From an uncultured Paracoccaceae bacterium (lineage in GTDB: Bacteria; Pseudomonadota; Alphaproteobacteria; Rhodobacterales; Rhodobacteraceae): a stretch of DNA of 64,000 nucleotides. Position 1 is the stretch's first letter; every line of letters starts with the position of its first letter. The notes beneath the pieces are model-generated. The model was not told the DNA's origin. It saw nothing but the letters and a program-made list of their open reading frames with translations, and made no database searches. Shown here in pieces: positions 8,147-16,790 of this stretch. The DNA is taken from positions 62,001-126,000 of the forward strand of contig CANMQJ010000011.1 in NCBI GenBank assembly GCA_947500005.1, in the 5' to 3' direction. The position numbers and the translations under genes were made by a program.

Positions 8147-9060
8147 TCGAAATACGCTACTCCGCCGAAGTCGAGGCTGCCCGTGCGGCCCGTCGCCCCC
8201 TTGTCGCGCTGGAAAGCACGATCATCACCCACGGCATGCCGCATCCGCAGAATGTCGAGGTGGCAGCCCAGGTCGAGCAGGATATCCGCGACGCAGGGGC
8301 CGTTCCCGCCACCATCGCGGTAATCGAAGGACGGCTGCATGTCGGCCTGGAGCCCGAACAGTTGCAGGCGCTCGGCACTGCACAGAACGTGGCCAAACTG
8401 TCGCGCGCCGACATGGCGGCCTGCCTCGCAACCGGAGGCACCGGGGCGACGACGGTCGCGGCGACGATGATCGCGGCCCATCATGCCGGCATCGAGGTCT
8501 TCGCGACGGGCGGCATCGGCGGCGTGCACAAGGGGGCCGAAACCTCCTTCGACATCTCCGCCGATCTGCATGAACTGGCGCAGACGCCGGTGACAGTCGT
8601 GGCGGCGGGGGCCAAAGCCATCCTCGACCTCGCGAAAACGCTGGAAGTGCTGGAGACGCTGGGCGTGCCAGTGATCGCCTATGGCCAGGACGCCTTTCCC
8701 GCCTTCTGGTCGGCCCGCTCCACGCATCGTGCGCCGCTGCGCATGGACGCCCCGGCCTCCATCGCCCGCGCCCATGCGACGCGGGGCGCCCTCGGTCTGC
8801 CCGGCGGACAGTTGGTGGCCAACCCGATCCCCGAAACGGACCAGATTGCAGCCGAGGAACTGGGCCCCATCATCGCAGAGGCACAGGCCGATGCGGACGC
8901 TCACCGCATCGCGGGCAAGGACGTGACGCCATACCTGTTGCAACGCATATTCGAGCGAACCGAGGGGCGCTCGCTGACCGCGAATATCGCGCTTGTGCGC
9001 AACAACGCGCGGCTTGGCGCGGCCATCGCACAGGAACTGGTCACTCTGAAAGCCTCCTGA
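8143..9060 (+). CDS. psuG: Pseudouridine-5'-phosphate glycosidase
   Basis: Reversible C-C glycosidase that splits pseudouridine 5'-phosphate into uracil and ribose 5-phosphate. 305 residues with the hallmark ALESTIITHGMPHPQN at the N-terminus, a TGGTGATTVAATMIAAHHAGI segment split over the active site, GGIGGVHKGAETSFDISADL and the C-terminal PYLLQRIFERTEGRSL. The start is GTG, overlapping the psuK stop by four bases, so the two are translationally coupled. Its presence suggests salvage or disposal of modified RNA nucleosides. Confidence 0.95.
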   Translation: MIEIRYSAEVEAARAARRPLVALESTIITHGMPHPQNVEVAAQVEQDIRDAGAVPATIAVIEGRLHVGLEPEQLQALGTAQNVAKLSRADMAACLATGGTGATTVAATMIAAHHAGIEVFATGGIGGVHKGAETSFDISADLHELAQTPVTVVAAGAKAILDLAKTLEVLETLGVPVIAYGQDAFPAFWSARSTHRAPLRMDAPASIARAHATRGALGLPGGQLVANPIPETDQIAAEELGPIIAEAQADADAHRIAGKDVTPYLLQRIFERTEGRSLTANIALVRNNARLGAAIAQELVTLKAS

Positions 9061-9136
9061 TCCCTGCGGCGCGGCATCCTATTGTGCCGCCGCGCCAAAC
9101 TGCCTAACTGTTTCGGGCAGAGTTTCGGGACCGGAA

Positions 9137-9814
9137 ATGAATACCCCTTTCGACGAAGAACCCCACCGCCGCGGCGGCCTGTTGGCCGGTTTGCGCGCGT
9201 CGTTTCTGACGGGCCTCGTTGTGATCGCGCCCGTGGGGCTGACGATCTGGCTGATCTGGACGGTGGTTGGATGGATCGACGGCTTCGTGCTGCCGCTCAT
9301 CCCCCATTACTTCCGCCCCGAGCAATATATCGGCATCAACCTGCGCGGCGTCGGTGTCATCATCTTCCTGCTCTTCACCATCGTGGTGGGCTGGATCGCC
9401 AAGGGTCTCATCGGCCGCTCGCTCATCAACTTTGCCGAGGGGCTGGTCAACCGGATGCCGGTCATCCGGTCGATCTACTCCGGGATCAAGCAGATCTCCG
9501 AGACGGTTTTCGCCCAGACAGAACGCAGCTTCGAAAAGGCCTGCCTGATCCAGTATCCCCGCCGCGGGATCTGGGCCATAGGCTTCGTGTCGACCCAGGC
9601 GCGCGGCGAGGTCGCGCGCAAGGCCGAGACGGGTGGCAACCTGCTAAGCGTCTTCGTCCCTACAACACCGAACCCGACATCGGGATTTCTGCTCTACTTC
9701 CCCGAAGAGGACGTGATCCTGCTCGACATGAGCGTCGAGGATGCGGCGAAACTGGTGATCTCGGCGGGCCTCGTCTATCCGAACGAGAAAGACCCGAGCC
9801 AGCCGCCCGAGTAA
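9137..9814 (+). CDS. DUF502 integral membrane protein
   Basis: A 225-residue DUF502 protein of unknown function. Two hydrophobic helices lie at about residues 25-45 (FLTGLVVIAPVGLTIWLIW) and 68-90 (INLRGVGVIIFLLFTIVVGW), followed by the family segment MPVIRSIYSGIKQISETVF and a soluble C-terminal domain with TTPNPTSGFLLYFP. GGGACCGGAA precedes the ATG. It stands alone between psuG and the convergent patatin gene, two bases from the latter's stop. Confidence 0.88.
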   Translation: MNTPFDEEPHRRGGLLAGLRASFLTGLVVIAPVGLTIWLIWTVVGWIDGFVLPLIPHYFRPEQYIGINLRGVGVIIFLLFTIVVGWIAKGLIGRSLINFAEGLVNRMPVIRSIYSGIKQISETVFAQTERSFEKACLIQYPRRGIWAIGFVSTQARGEVARKAETGGNLLSVFVPTTPNPTSGFLLYFPEEDVILLDMSVEDAAKLVISAGLVYPNEKDPSQPPE

Positions 9815-9816
9815 GA

Positions 9817-10845
9817 TCAGTTGAACATTTCCGCCAGGTTGACCGTGGACCGCGCACCCAGATCACCCTTGTGATCAGCCAGGAACCGGTCCGTCGCCGC
9901 CTGTCCTGCCCGGCGTAACCGCTCCAGCACCACGGGCGTCGGCACCAGCTTGGTCGCGACCGAAAGAGAATTCATCAGGTCGTCATCGGCAATCATGTGC
10001 ACCAGGACCCGGCTCATCTCGCCGGGCATCAGCTTGCCCTGATCCAGCAGACGCCGGACGAAATCGATCGCGCGCAATTCGCGCAGGAGCGAGGAATTGA
10101 AGCTGATCTCGTTGATGCGGTTCTGGATCTGCTGGGGACTGCGCGGCAGGTCCTCGCGCACCAGCGGGTTGATGTTCACGATGACAACGTCATCCGGCAG
10201 GCCGACATTGAATAGCGGGAAAAGGGCCGGGTTGCCGGTATAGCCCCCATCCCAGTAAGCCTCCATGCGTTCGGTCGCGGGATCCCAGATCTCGACCGCC
10301 TGGAACAGGCTGGGCAGACAGGCCGAGGCGAGAATGGCGTCGGTCGAAATGTCATCTCCGGTAAAAATCCGGATCTTGCCCGAGCGCACACATGTGGCAC
10401 ACACGAAAAGACGCGGGCCTTCATCGGCGCAGATTGTGCCGAAGTCGAACCGATCCACGACGGGACGCAGCGGATTCTGGTAGAAAGGCCCGTAGCTGTA
10501 GGGCGAGACCATGCGCGACCAGTTGTCCGCCAGCGAGAAGGGCAACGAGTATTCGATGGCCTGCGCCACCTGCGCCGGCTCGAACCAGCGCATCCAGCTT
10601 GCCAGCCGCATGTCGCCCAGGGCGCCCATCCGCTGCCAGAGCCGGTCAAGCTCCGCCCGTGCCCCTTCACGACCGCCACGAACCATGCCGGCCTTGAACG
10701 CCGCGCCGTTGAGGGCACCGGCCGAGGTGCCGGTGATGCCGGCTACCTCGACATCGTCTTCATCCAGCAGCCGGTCGAGCACACCCCAGGTAAAGGCGCC
10801 ATGCGCGCCCCCGCCCTGAAGCGCGAGGTTGATCCGTTTCACCAC
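9817..10845 (-). CDS. Patatin-like phospholipase family protein
   Basis: Serine acyl hydrolase of the patatin family (342 residues). The oxyanion loop GGGAHG lies at residues 11-16, the nucleophile elbow GTSAG has Ser41, and the catalytic Asp is in WDGGYTGNPA. No signal peptide, so it is probably cytoplasmic. The start is GTG at 10845, seven bases after AAGGAGC. It lies 67 bases downstream of bdhA in the same direction; a dispersed repeat fills this gap. Its placement next to 3-hydroxybutyrate dehydrogenase suggests a link to polyhydroxybutyrate or lipid turnover, which is inference only. Confidence 0.88.
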   Translation of the reverse strand: MVKRINLALQGGGAHGAFTWGVLDRLLDEDDVEVAGITGTSAGALNGAAFKAGMVRGGREGARAELDRLWQRMGALGDMRLASWMRWFEPAQVAQAIEYSLPFSLADNWSRMVSPYSYGPFYQNPLRPVVDRFDFGTICADEGPRLFVCATCVRSGKIRIFTGDDISTDAILASACLPSLFQAVEIWDPATERMEAYWDGGYTGNPALFPLFNVGLPDDVVIVNINPLVREDLPRSPQQIQNRINEISFNSSLLRELRAIDFVRRLLDQGKLMPGEMSRVLVHMIADDDLMNSLSVATKLVPTPVVLERLRRAGQAATDRFLADHKGDLGARSTVNLAEMFN

Positions 10846-10855
10846 CGCCGTGCTC

Positions 10856-10903
10856 CTTCATCTCTTTGGAAATACTCCGGGGGTGTGGGGGCAGCGCCCC
10901 CAC
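10856..10903 (+). repeat. Dispersed intergenic repeat, copy A
   Basis: Copy of a family seen at least three times in this window. The conserved block CTTCATCTCTTTGGAAATAC is followed by TCCGGGGGTG and an 8-bp hairpin GTGGGGGC / GCCCCCAC with loop AGC (10885-10903). It lies between bdhA and the patatin gene, oriented opposite to both. Shorter than copies B and C because the middle hairpin is missing. Confidence 0.75.
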
Positions 10904-10912
10904 CCAGGTGGG

Positions 10913-11686
10913 TCACAGGGCGGTCCAGCCGCCATCAACGCTGACCGTGGTCCCGGTTATCTGGGCCGCCGCATCCGAGCAAAGGAATACCGCCGTCCCA
11001 CCCAACTGTTCGACCGTCGCGAACTCCTTCGAGGGTTGGCGCTCCAGCATGACCTTCTCGATCACCTCCTCGCGGTCCATGTCGTACTTCGCCATCGTGT
11101 CGGGGATCTGCGCCTCGACCAGCGGGGTCAGCACGTAACCTGGACAGATCGCGTTGGCCGTGATCGGCTCGCGCGCGGTTTCCAGCGCCGTGACCTTGGT
11201 CAGACCGACGATCCCGTGCTTGGCAGCCACGTAGGCCGACTTGAAGGGCGAGGCGGTCAACCCGTGCGCCGACGCGATGTTGACCACCCGGCCCCAGCCC
11301 GCCTTGCGCATCATCGGCAGCGCGACGGCGGTGGTATGGAAGGCAGAGTTGAGGTTGATGGCGATAATCGCATCGTATTTCTCGACCGGGAACTCGTCGA
11401 TGGGGGCCACGTGCTGGATGCCGGCGTTATTCACCAGGATGTCGCAGGCACCGGCCTGTTCGATCAGCGCGCGGCATTCCTCGCCCTTGGACATGTCGGC
11501 CTTGATGTACCGCGCCGTTACGCCGAATTCCGCCGAGATCTCCTCGGCCAGCTTGTGATCCTCCGCTCGATCGGTGAAGGAGTTGAGCACGACATCGGCC
11601 CCTGCCCGCGCCAGTTCCCGCGCGACGCCCAGACCGATACCGGAATTCGAGCCCGTTACGACAGCGGTCTTGCCCTTGAGTGACAT
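10913..11686 (-). CDS. bdhA: 3-hydroxybutyrate dehydrogenase
   Basis: NAD-dependent short-chain dehydrogenase, 257 residues, converting D-3-hydroxybutyrate to acetoacetate in ketone body and polyhydroxybutyrate metabolism. The SDR motifs are TGSNSGIG (cofactor), NNAGIQHVAPIDEFP, and the catalytic YVAAK with the upstream Ser in IASAHG. Sequences after the active site (CPGYVLTPLVEAQIPD, ERQPSKEFATVEQLG) are typical of BdhA. I set the start at MSLKGKTAVV; AAAGGAC lies just upstream. The open frame extends further upstream without homology. Confidence 0.93.
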   Translation of the reverse strand: MSLKGKTAVVTGSNSGIGLGVARELARAGADVVLNSFTDRAEDHKLAEEISAEFGVTARYIKADMSKGEECRALIEQAGACDILVNNAGIQHVAPIDEFPVEKYDAIIAINLNSAFHTTAVALPMMRKAGWGRVVNIASAHGLTASPFKSAYVAAKHGIVGLTKVTALETAREPITANAICPGYVLTPLVEAQIPDTMAKYDMDREEVIEKVMLERQPSKEFATVEQLGGTAVFLCSDAAAQITGTTVSVDGGWTAL

Positions 11687-11842
11687 GGATGGTCCTTTCG
11701 CAATTCTATGGCTGCGGCCACAGTGCCATGCTGCACCTGCAAAGGAAACGCTGAAAGCCGCAGAGTGGCCAGCGGCTGAAAACAGTGTCGTGGAGCGAGG
11801 AAGAACGACTGCGACATCACGACGTGGCGCCCGGTCGATGAG

Positions 11843-11872
11843 CAAAAAAAACGCCCGCACAAGGCGGGCGTT
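11843..11872 (-). terminator. Rho-independent terminator of the candidate sRNA
   Basis: A perfect 9-bp stem AACGCCCGC / GCGGGCGTT (11864-11872 and 11850-11858) with a 5-base loop is followed on the minus strand by an unbroken run of eight T (11850-11843). On the plus strand the hairpin is followed only by AAGTTATT, so the terminator works for leftward transcription. Confidence 0.85.
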
Positions 11873-11919
11873 AAGTTATTGAGGCAGGTTTCATACAGGC
11901 AAGAAACCTATCGAGCAGT
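11843..11919 (-). ncRNA. Candidate small RNA (about 77 nt)
   Basis: The minus strand carries a compact transcription unit with no open reading frame of note. It has a promoter at 11954-11926, a predicted start near 11919, a 7-bp hairpin AGGTTTC / GAAACCT (arms 11903-11909 and 11886-11892, 10-base loop), a short single-stranded stretch, and a strong Rho-independent terminator ending in eight T. Length and architecture are those of a trans-acting sRNA. I do not recognise the family. It is not downstream of any minus-strand gene: the next gene to the right, starting at 12034, is on the plus strand. Confidence 0.6.
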
Positions 11920-11925
11920 GCCCCC

Positions 11926-11954
11926 TTTATACGCAATTCCCTTGCGTCCTCCAA
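11926..11954 (-). promoter_or_regulatory. Sigma-70-type promoter for the candidate sRNA
   Basis: On the minus strand TTGGAG (11954-11949) is separated by exactly 17 bases from TATAAA (11931-11926). Both hexamers are close to the housekeeping consensus, which is unusually strong for this GC-rich window. The likely first transcribed base is the A at 11919. Confidence 0.65.
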
Positions 11955-12033
11955 GCTAAAAGTTTGAAAAGACGAGGGTCCGTCGTTACCTTCAGACCCA
12001 ACAAAACAAGGCCAGAGCAGGATTGTTGCCAAA

Positions 12034-13848
12034 GTGCACCCCGATTTTTTCCGTATCTTCCGTCCAGTTTTCGCCGCCGCGGCGTTGATTTCGACCCCTT
12101 TGGCGACATGGGCAGAATCAGCTCATGGCATAGCTATGTATGGCGCGCCTGCCCTGCCACCTGATTTTGTGTCCCTGCCCTATGCCAACCCCGACGCGCC
12201 CAAGGGCGGGCGGGTCGTCTTCGGCAATACGGGCGGGTTCGACAGTCTCAACCCTTTCACTCAAAAGGGTACGGACCCCTGGCAGTTGAGATTTCTCTCC
12301 TACGAGGGGCTGATGGGTCGGTCCTGGGACGAACCCTTCACGCTTTACGGCCTGCTGGCCGAATCGGTCGAGACCGCACCCGACCGGTCCTGGGTCGAGT
12401 TCACCCTCCGTGAAGAGGCCCGGTTCTCGGATGGCAGCCCGGTGACGGTCGAGGATGTGATCTGGTCCTACGAGACGCTGGGGACCGAGGGCCATTTGCG
12501 CTACAGGGGTCTGTGGGGCCAAATCGCCGATATCGCCCAGACGGGCGAGCGCAGCGTTCGGATCTCGTTCTCCGAAGAGGATCGCGAACTCGCGCTGCTC
12601 GCCGGGATGCGGCCGATCCTCAAGAAAGCCCAGTGGGAGGGGAAGGACTTCGCCAATGCGCCCCTGTCGGAGATCCCGATCGGGACCGGTCCCTATGTCG
12701 TGGCCGATTACGAGGCGGGCCGCTTCGTGACGCTGAACCGAGACGCGGATTACTGGGGTTCAGGCATCCCCTTTCGCCGGGGCACGATGAATTTCGACGA
12801 GATCCGCATCGAGTTCTACGGAGATCAGACCGTGTTGTTCGAGGCGTTCAAGGCGGGCGAGTTGACAGTTCTGCGCGAGTTCAACGCCGAGAAATGGGCG
12901 ACGCAATACGATTTCCCCGCGGTGACACGCGGCGATGTGATCAAGACCGAGATCCCGCATGAGAAACCCTCCGGCATGACCGGCTTCGCAATGAACGCCC
13001 GCCGTGCCCCCTTCGACGACTGGCGCGTGCGCGAGGCGATGCTGCTGGCTTTCAATTTCGAGTTCATCAACGACACCGTGACCGGTGGGGCGCAGCCACG
13101 AATCACCTCTTTTTTCTCTGGCTCGGAACTGGCCATGCATTCGGGCCCGGCCGAGGGACGGGTGCGCGACCTGCTCGATCCCTTTGCCGACAGCCTGCCG
13201 CCCGGCACCCTCGAAGGTTATGCCCTTCCGGAAAGCGACGGCACCGCGCGCAACCGCGCCAACCTGCGCCGCGCCGCACGCCTTCTGACCGAGGCCGGAT
13301 GGAGCGTCGAGGACGGTGTTCTGAAAAACGCAAAAGGAGAGCCGTTCCGCTTTACCGTGCTGCTGCGGCAGGGCGATACCGACATGCAGACGGTGATGGA
13401 GATCTACTCCCGCGCGCTGGAGCGGCTCGGCATCGAGGCCGAGGTGCAAAAGGTTGACGATGCGCAATACACCGGACGTCTGGCGGAGCTGGATTTCGAC
13501 ATGACGCCCTTCCGCCGGGCGCTGTCGCTGTCTCCGGGGAACGAGCAACGGCTTTATTGGGGGAGCGAGGTGGCCGACACGCCTGGAACGCGCAACCTGA
13601 TGGGCATGGCGCAACCGGCAGCCGATGCGATGATCGACACCATGCTCACCTCGGAGGATCGCGAGGAATTCGTCGCCGCCACCCGCGCGCTCGACCGGGT
13701 CCTGACGGCGGGACGCTATGTCATCCCCATCTGGGATTTCGACGTCGGCCGCATCGCCCATGCGAAAGAGCTGAAGTTTCCCGATCAACCGCCGATCTAT
13801 GGCGACGGGCCGCAATGGATGCCCGATGTCTGGTGGTACGAGGAGTGA
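12034..13848 (+). CDS. Extracellular solute-binding protein family 5 (YejA-like)
   Basis: Periplasmic oligopeptide-type substrate-binding protein, 604 residues. A signal peptide ends near residue 27 (FAAAALISTPLATWAES). Family 5 features include SLPYANPDAPKGGRV, DSLNPFTQKG, ARFSDGSPVTVEDVIWSYE and MNARRAPFDDWRVREAMLLA, all closest to YejA, the binding protein for microcin C-like or other peptides. The start is GTG. The permease and ATPase genes normally found beside yejA are absent: the next gene is a convergent regulator. It is therefore an orphan binding protein here. Confidence 0.88.
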   Translation: MHPDFFRIFRPVFAAAALISTPLATWAESAHGIAMYGAPALPPDFVSLPYANPDAPKGGRVVFGNTGGFDSLNPFTQKGTDPWQLRFLSYEGLMGRSWDEPFTLYGLLAESVETAPDRSWVEFTLREEARFSDGSPVTVEDVIWSYETLGTEGHLRYRGLWGQIADIAQTGERSVRISFSEEDRELALLAGMRPILKKAQWEGKDFANAPLSEIPIGTGPYVVADYEAGRFVTLNRDADYWGSGIPFRRGTMNFDEIRIEFYGDQTVLFEAFKAGELTVLREFNAEKWATQYDFPAVTRGDVIKTEIPHEKPSGMTGFAMNARRAPFDDWRVREAMLLAFNFEFINDTVTGGAQPRITSFFSGSELAMHSGPAEGRVRDLLDPFADSLPPGTLEGYALPESDGTARNRANLRRAARLLTEAGWSVEDGVLKNAKGEPFRFTVLLRQGDTDMQTVMEIYSRALERLGIEAEVQKVDDAQYTGRLAELDFDMTPFRRALSLSPGNEQRLYWGSEVADTPGTRNLMGMAQPAADAMIDTMLTSEDREEFVAATRALDRVLTAGRYVIPIWDFDVGRIAHAKELKFPDQPPIYGDGPQWMPDVWWYEE

Positions 13849-13854
13849 GCGGGA

Positions 13855-14478
13855 TCAGACCAGCGAGGTGACCCAGAGGATGGTGGCATCCTCGGGGCTG
13901 ACCGAGATCACGTTGTGCCCCATCGTGCCGTCGTAATAGGCGCTGTCGCCGCGGCGCATCTCGATCGGTTCATAAAACTCGGTATAAAGCTTGATGACGC
14001 CGGTGAGAACGAACAGGAATTCCTCGCCGTCATGGCGCACCCAACCGTCGAACTCCTCCATCGAGCGGGCCCGGACACGGGCGCGATAGGGCAGCATCCG
14101 CTTCTTGCTGAGCGTCTCGGCCAGCAACTCATGTTCATAGGTCGCCGTGGCATGGGCCGCGCCCTCGCCCGACTTCGTGACCGAAAGCCGCCCGTTGATC
14201 TGGTCCTTCTGCGGAGGCGTAAACAGCTGCGGCACCGAGATCTGCAATCCCACGGCCAGTTTCTTGAGCGCCTCGTAAGTGGGCGACATCTGCCCGTTCT
14301 CGATCTTGCTGAGCGTCGAGCGCGCCAGCCCGGCCTGGCTGGCTGCCTGTTCCAGCGTCCAGTCGCGCGCCTTGCGCAACTCTCGCACACGCGCGCCAAG
14401 GTCCAGAGGCTCGGCCTCGATCTCGGCGCCGCTGTCGCGGGCCACGCGGATTATGGATCTGGGATCACGCTCGCTCAT
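13855..14478 (-). CDS. XRE-family regulator with cupin sensor domain
   Basis: Transcriptional regulator of 207 residues. An N-terminal helix-turn-helix of the XRE type covers about residues 27-82 (VRELRKARDWTLEQAASQAG then STLSKIENGQMSPTYEALKKLA). A C-terminal cupin domain follows (EFDGWVRHDGEEFLFVLTGV, MRRGDSAYYDGTMGHNV). Such proteins often control amino-acid or polyamine genes and sense a small ligand in the cupin. It is divergent from the acyl-CoA ligase gene across 66 bases, which is the most likely target along with itself. Confidence 0.9.
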   Translation of the reverse strand: MSERDPRSIIRVARDSGAEIEAEPLDLGARVRELRKARDWTLEQAASQAGLARSTLSKIENGQMSPTYEALKKLAVGLQISVPQLFTPPQKDQINGRLSVTKSGEGAAHATATYEHELLAETLSKKRMLPYRARVRARSMEEFDGWVRHDGEEFLFVLTGVIKLYTEFYEPIEMRRGDSAYYDGTMGHNVISVSPEDATILWVTSLV

Positions 14479-14544
14479 GGGAAGTGTCTATAGGGCCGGG
14501 TCGCGGCGCTTGCAACGCAGAGCGACGCGCGCTAGCCAAGCGCC

Positions 14545-16059
14545 ATGCTCTCCGTCTTTGATCAGGGGCCGCCGCCGCCCTGCCCCGCGCCCTTCAACCT
14601 TGCCGCCCACGTGATGCGGCGGGCGCGTGCCTCAAGGGACAAGGTGGCGCTGTCGGTGCTGGGGCCCGAAGGCGCGCAGGACTGGAGCTATGCCGAGCTG
14701 GAGTATGCGATCCTTGGCACCGCGACCGGCCTGTTGCGCGCGGGGCTTGCGCCGGGGCAGATCGTCCTAATGCGGTTGGGCAATACGGTCGATTTCCCCA
14801 TCGCCTATCTTGGCGCCATCGCCGCTGGGCTGGTGCCGGTGCCGACCTCGTCACAGCTGACCGCGCCCGAGACGGCAAAGATGATTGCCGAACTGTCACC
14901 GGCGGCCATCCTGCGTGATCCGGAGGTGGCCTGCGCCGACCATCCACGCCAAATCGGGCTGGCGGAGTTGCAAGCGATGCGAAACCTGCCCGCCGCCGAA
15001 TACGCGATGGGCGACCCCGAGCGGCTGGCCTATGTCGTCTACACCTCGGGCACGTCCGGAAAGCCGCGCGCGGTGGCGCATGCGCATCGCGCGATCTGGG
15101 CACGGCAGATGATGGTGGATGGGTGGTACGGGCTCACGGACAAGGACCGGCTCTGTCATGCCGGCGCGTTCAACTGGACCTATACCCTTGGAACCGGGCT
15201 GATGGACCCCTGGACCATCGGGGCGACCGCGCTGATCCCGGAACCCGGCACCGATCCCGCGCGGTTGGCCGAACTGCTACGCGCGCATTGCGCGACGATC
15301 TTTGCCGCCGCTCCCGGCGTCTACCGCAAGGTGCTGCAGGGGCGTGACAGGCTCGACTTGCCCGAGCTGCGCCACGGATTGTGCGCCGGCGAGAAACTGT
15401 CACGTGCGCTGCACGAAAACTGGACCGACGCGACGGGTACGGAGCTTTTCGAAGCCTATGGCATGTCGGAATGCTCGACCTTCATCTCCTCCAGCCCCGC
15501 CCATCCCGCCCGCGGAGAAGCGCTTGGACGACCCCAACCGGGGCGGAGGGTTGCGATCCTCGGCGCTGACGGGCCCGTTCAGCAAGGACAGGAAGGCACC
15601 ATCGCCGTCCATCGCTCGGACCCCGGCTTGATGCTCACCTATCTCAACGCGCCCGAAGAAGCCGAAGCGCGGATGCAGGGCGACTGGTTCCTCACCGGCG
15701 ACCAGGGCGCGATGGCTGTGGATGGCGAGATCACCTTTCTGGGCCGCGCCGACGACATGATGAACGCGGGCGGGTTTCGTGTCTCGCCCCTCGAGGTCGA
15801 GGAGGTGCTCGCGAAATATCCCGGGATCACTCAAGTTGGCGCGGCCGCGGTCGAGGTCAAACCGGACACCTTTGTCATCGCCGCCTTCTACACCGGCCCC
15901 CGGAAACTGGACGAGGTGCCCCTGCGTGCCTATGTCGAGGCCAATCTCGCGCGCTACAAACAGCCCCGCGCCTTCGTCCACCTGCCCGAGCTGCCTGCGG
16001 GCGGCAACGGAAAACTCCTGCGCCGGGCGCTTCCGGCCTATTTCGAGGCGACCGCATGA
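14545..16059 (+). CDS. AMP-dependent acyl-CoA synthetase
   Basis: ANL-superfamily acid:CoA ligase of 504 residues. The ATP-binding loop YTSGTSGKPRAVAHAH, the YGMSECS motif, the FLTGDQGAM hinge region and the C-terminal catalytic lysine segment GGNGKLLRR are all present. The DMMNAGGFRVSPLEVEE stretch is typical of medium-chain or aromatic acid ligases; the true substrate cannot be read from sequence. It overlaps the following DsbA-like gene by four bases (ATGA), implying a two-gene operon, and is divergent from an XRE-cupin regulator. Confidence 0.9.
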   Translation: MLSVFDQGPPPPCPAPFNLAAHVMRRARASRDKVALSVLGPEGAQDWSYAELEYAILGTATGLLRAGLAPGQIVLMRLGNTVDFPIAYLGAIAAGLVPVPTSSQLTAPETAKMIAELSPAAILRDPEVACADHPRQIGLAELQAMRNLPAAEYAMGDPERLAYVVYTSGTSGKPRAVAHAHRAIWARQMMVDGWYGLTDKDRLCHAGAFNWTYTLGTGLMDPWTIGATALIPEPGTDPARLAELLRAHCATIFAAAPGVYRKVLQGRDRLDLPELRHGLCAGEKLSRALHENWTDATGTELFEAYGMSECSTFISSSPAHPARGEALGRPQPGRRVAILGADGPVQQGQEGTIAVHRSDPGLMLTYLNAPEEAEARMQGDWFLTGDQGAMAVDGEITFLGRADDMMNAGGFRVSPLEVEEVLAKYPGITQVGAAAVEVKPDTFVIAAFYTGPRKLDEVPLRAYVEANLARYKQPRAFVHLPELPAGGNGKLLRRALPAYFEATA

Positions 16060-16715
16060 CCCAGACCGTCAAGCTCGACATTCTCTCCGACCCGATCTGC
16101 CCCTGGTGCTATATCGGCAAGGCAAATCTGGACAACGCCCTGAAGGCTGTTCCGGATCACCCCTTCGTCATCGAATGGCACCCTTTCCAGCTCAACCCCG
16201 AAATGCCGGCGGAAGGAATGGACAGGCGCGCCTATCTGGAAGCGAAATTCGGAGGGCGCGAGGGCGCCGTGAAAGCATATCGACCGATCGTCGAACATGC
16301 CGAAAAGGCCGGTCTGAGCATCGAGTTCGACAAGATGGAGCGAACGCCCAACACGCTAGATGCGCACCGCCTGATCCATTGGGCGGGGATCGAAGGCAAG
16401 CAGAACGCGGCGGTCGACGCTTTGTTCCAGGCTTACTTCGTCGACGGCCGCGATATCGGCGATCACGAGGTTCTGGCCGATATCGCCGATGCGATCGGCC
16501 TTGATGCCGCGGTGATCCTGAAACTGCTGAACTCGGGTTCGGACCGTGAGGCCATAGCCGATCGGGATGCGCATTCGCGCAAGATGGGCGTGACCTCGGT
16601 CCCGACATTCATCGTCGCCAACCAGCACGCCGTTCCCGGTGCCCAACCGCCCGAATTGTGGGAAAAGGTGATCCGCGAAATCATGTCTCAGATCGAGGGC
16701 AGCTCGGCAGAATAG
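16056..16715 (+). CDS. DsbA-family oxidoreductase (FrnE-like)
   Basis: A 219-residue thioredoxin-fold protein of the DsbA/FrnE group. The active-site motif CPWC is at Cys15-Cys18 in LSDPICPWCYIGK. There is no signal peptide, so it acts in the cytoplasm. The helical insert (DRRAYLEAKFGGREGAVKAY) and the cis-proline loop GVTSVPTFIVANQHAVPGAQP are intact. Related proteins include 2-hydroxychromene-2-carboxylate isomerases, but the CxxC motif favours a redox role. It is translationally coupled to the upstream acyl-CoA ligase. Confidence 0.88.
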   Translation: MTQTVKLDILSDPICPWCYIGKANLDNALKAVPDHPFVIEWHPFQLNPEMPAEGMDRRAYLEAKFGGREGAVKAYRPIVEHAEKAGLSIEFDKMERTPNTLDAHRLIHWAGIEGKQNAAVDALFQAYFVDGRDIGDHEVLADIADAIGLDAAVILKLLNSGSDREAIADRDAHSRKMGVTSVPTFIVANQHAVPGAQPPELWEKVIREIMSQIEGSSAE

Positions 16716-16730
16716 CACAGATTTCTGTGC
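16715..16730. promoter_or_regulatory. Short perfect inverted repeat before the MFS exporter
   Basis: GCACAG and CTGTGC form a perfect 6-bp inverted repeat with a 4-base spacer, starting on the last base of the DsbA-like gene and about 60 bases before the MFS start. It has no T tract. It could be an operator or a weak hairpin at the operon end. Confidence 0.3.
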
Positions 16731-16790
16731 GAATTTGCGACTGGTCCCGTCCGGCCCTGCGTGATAGCGCAGCCGGGCAAGGAGCCTCCG

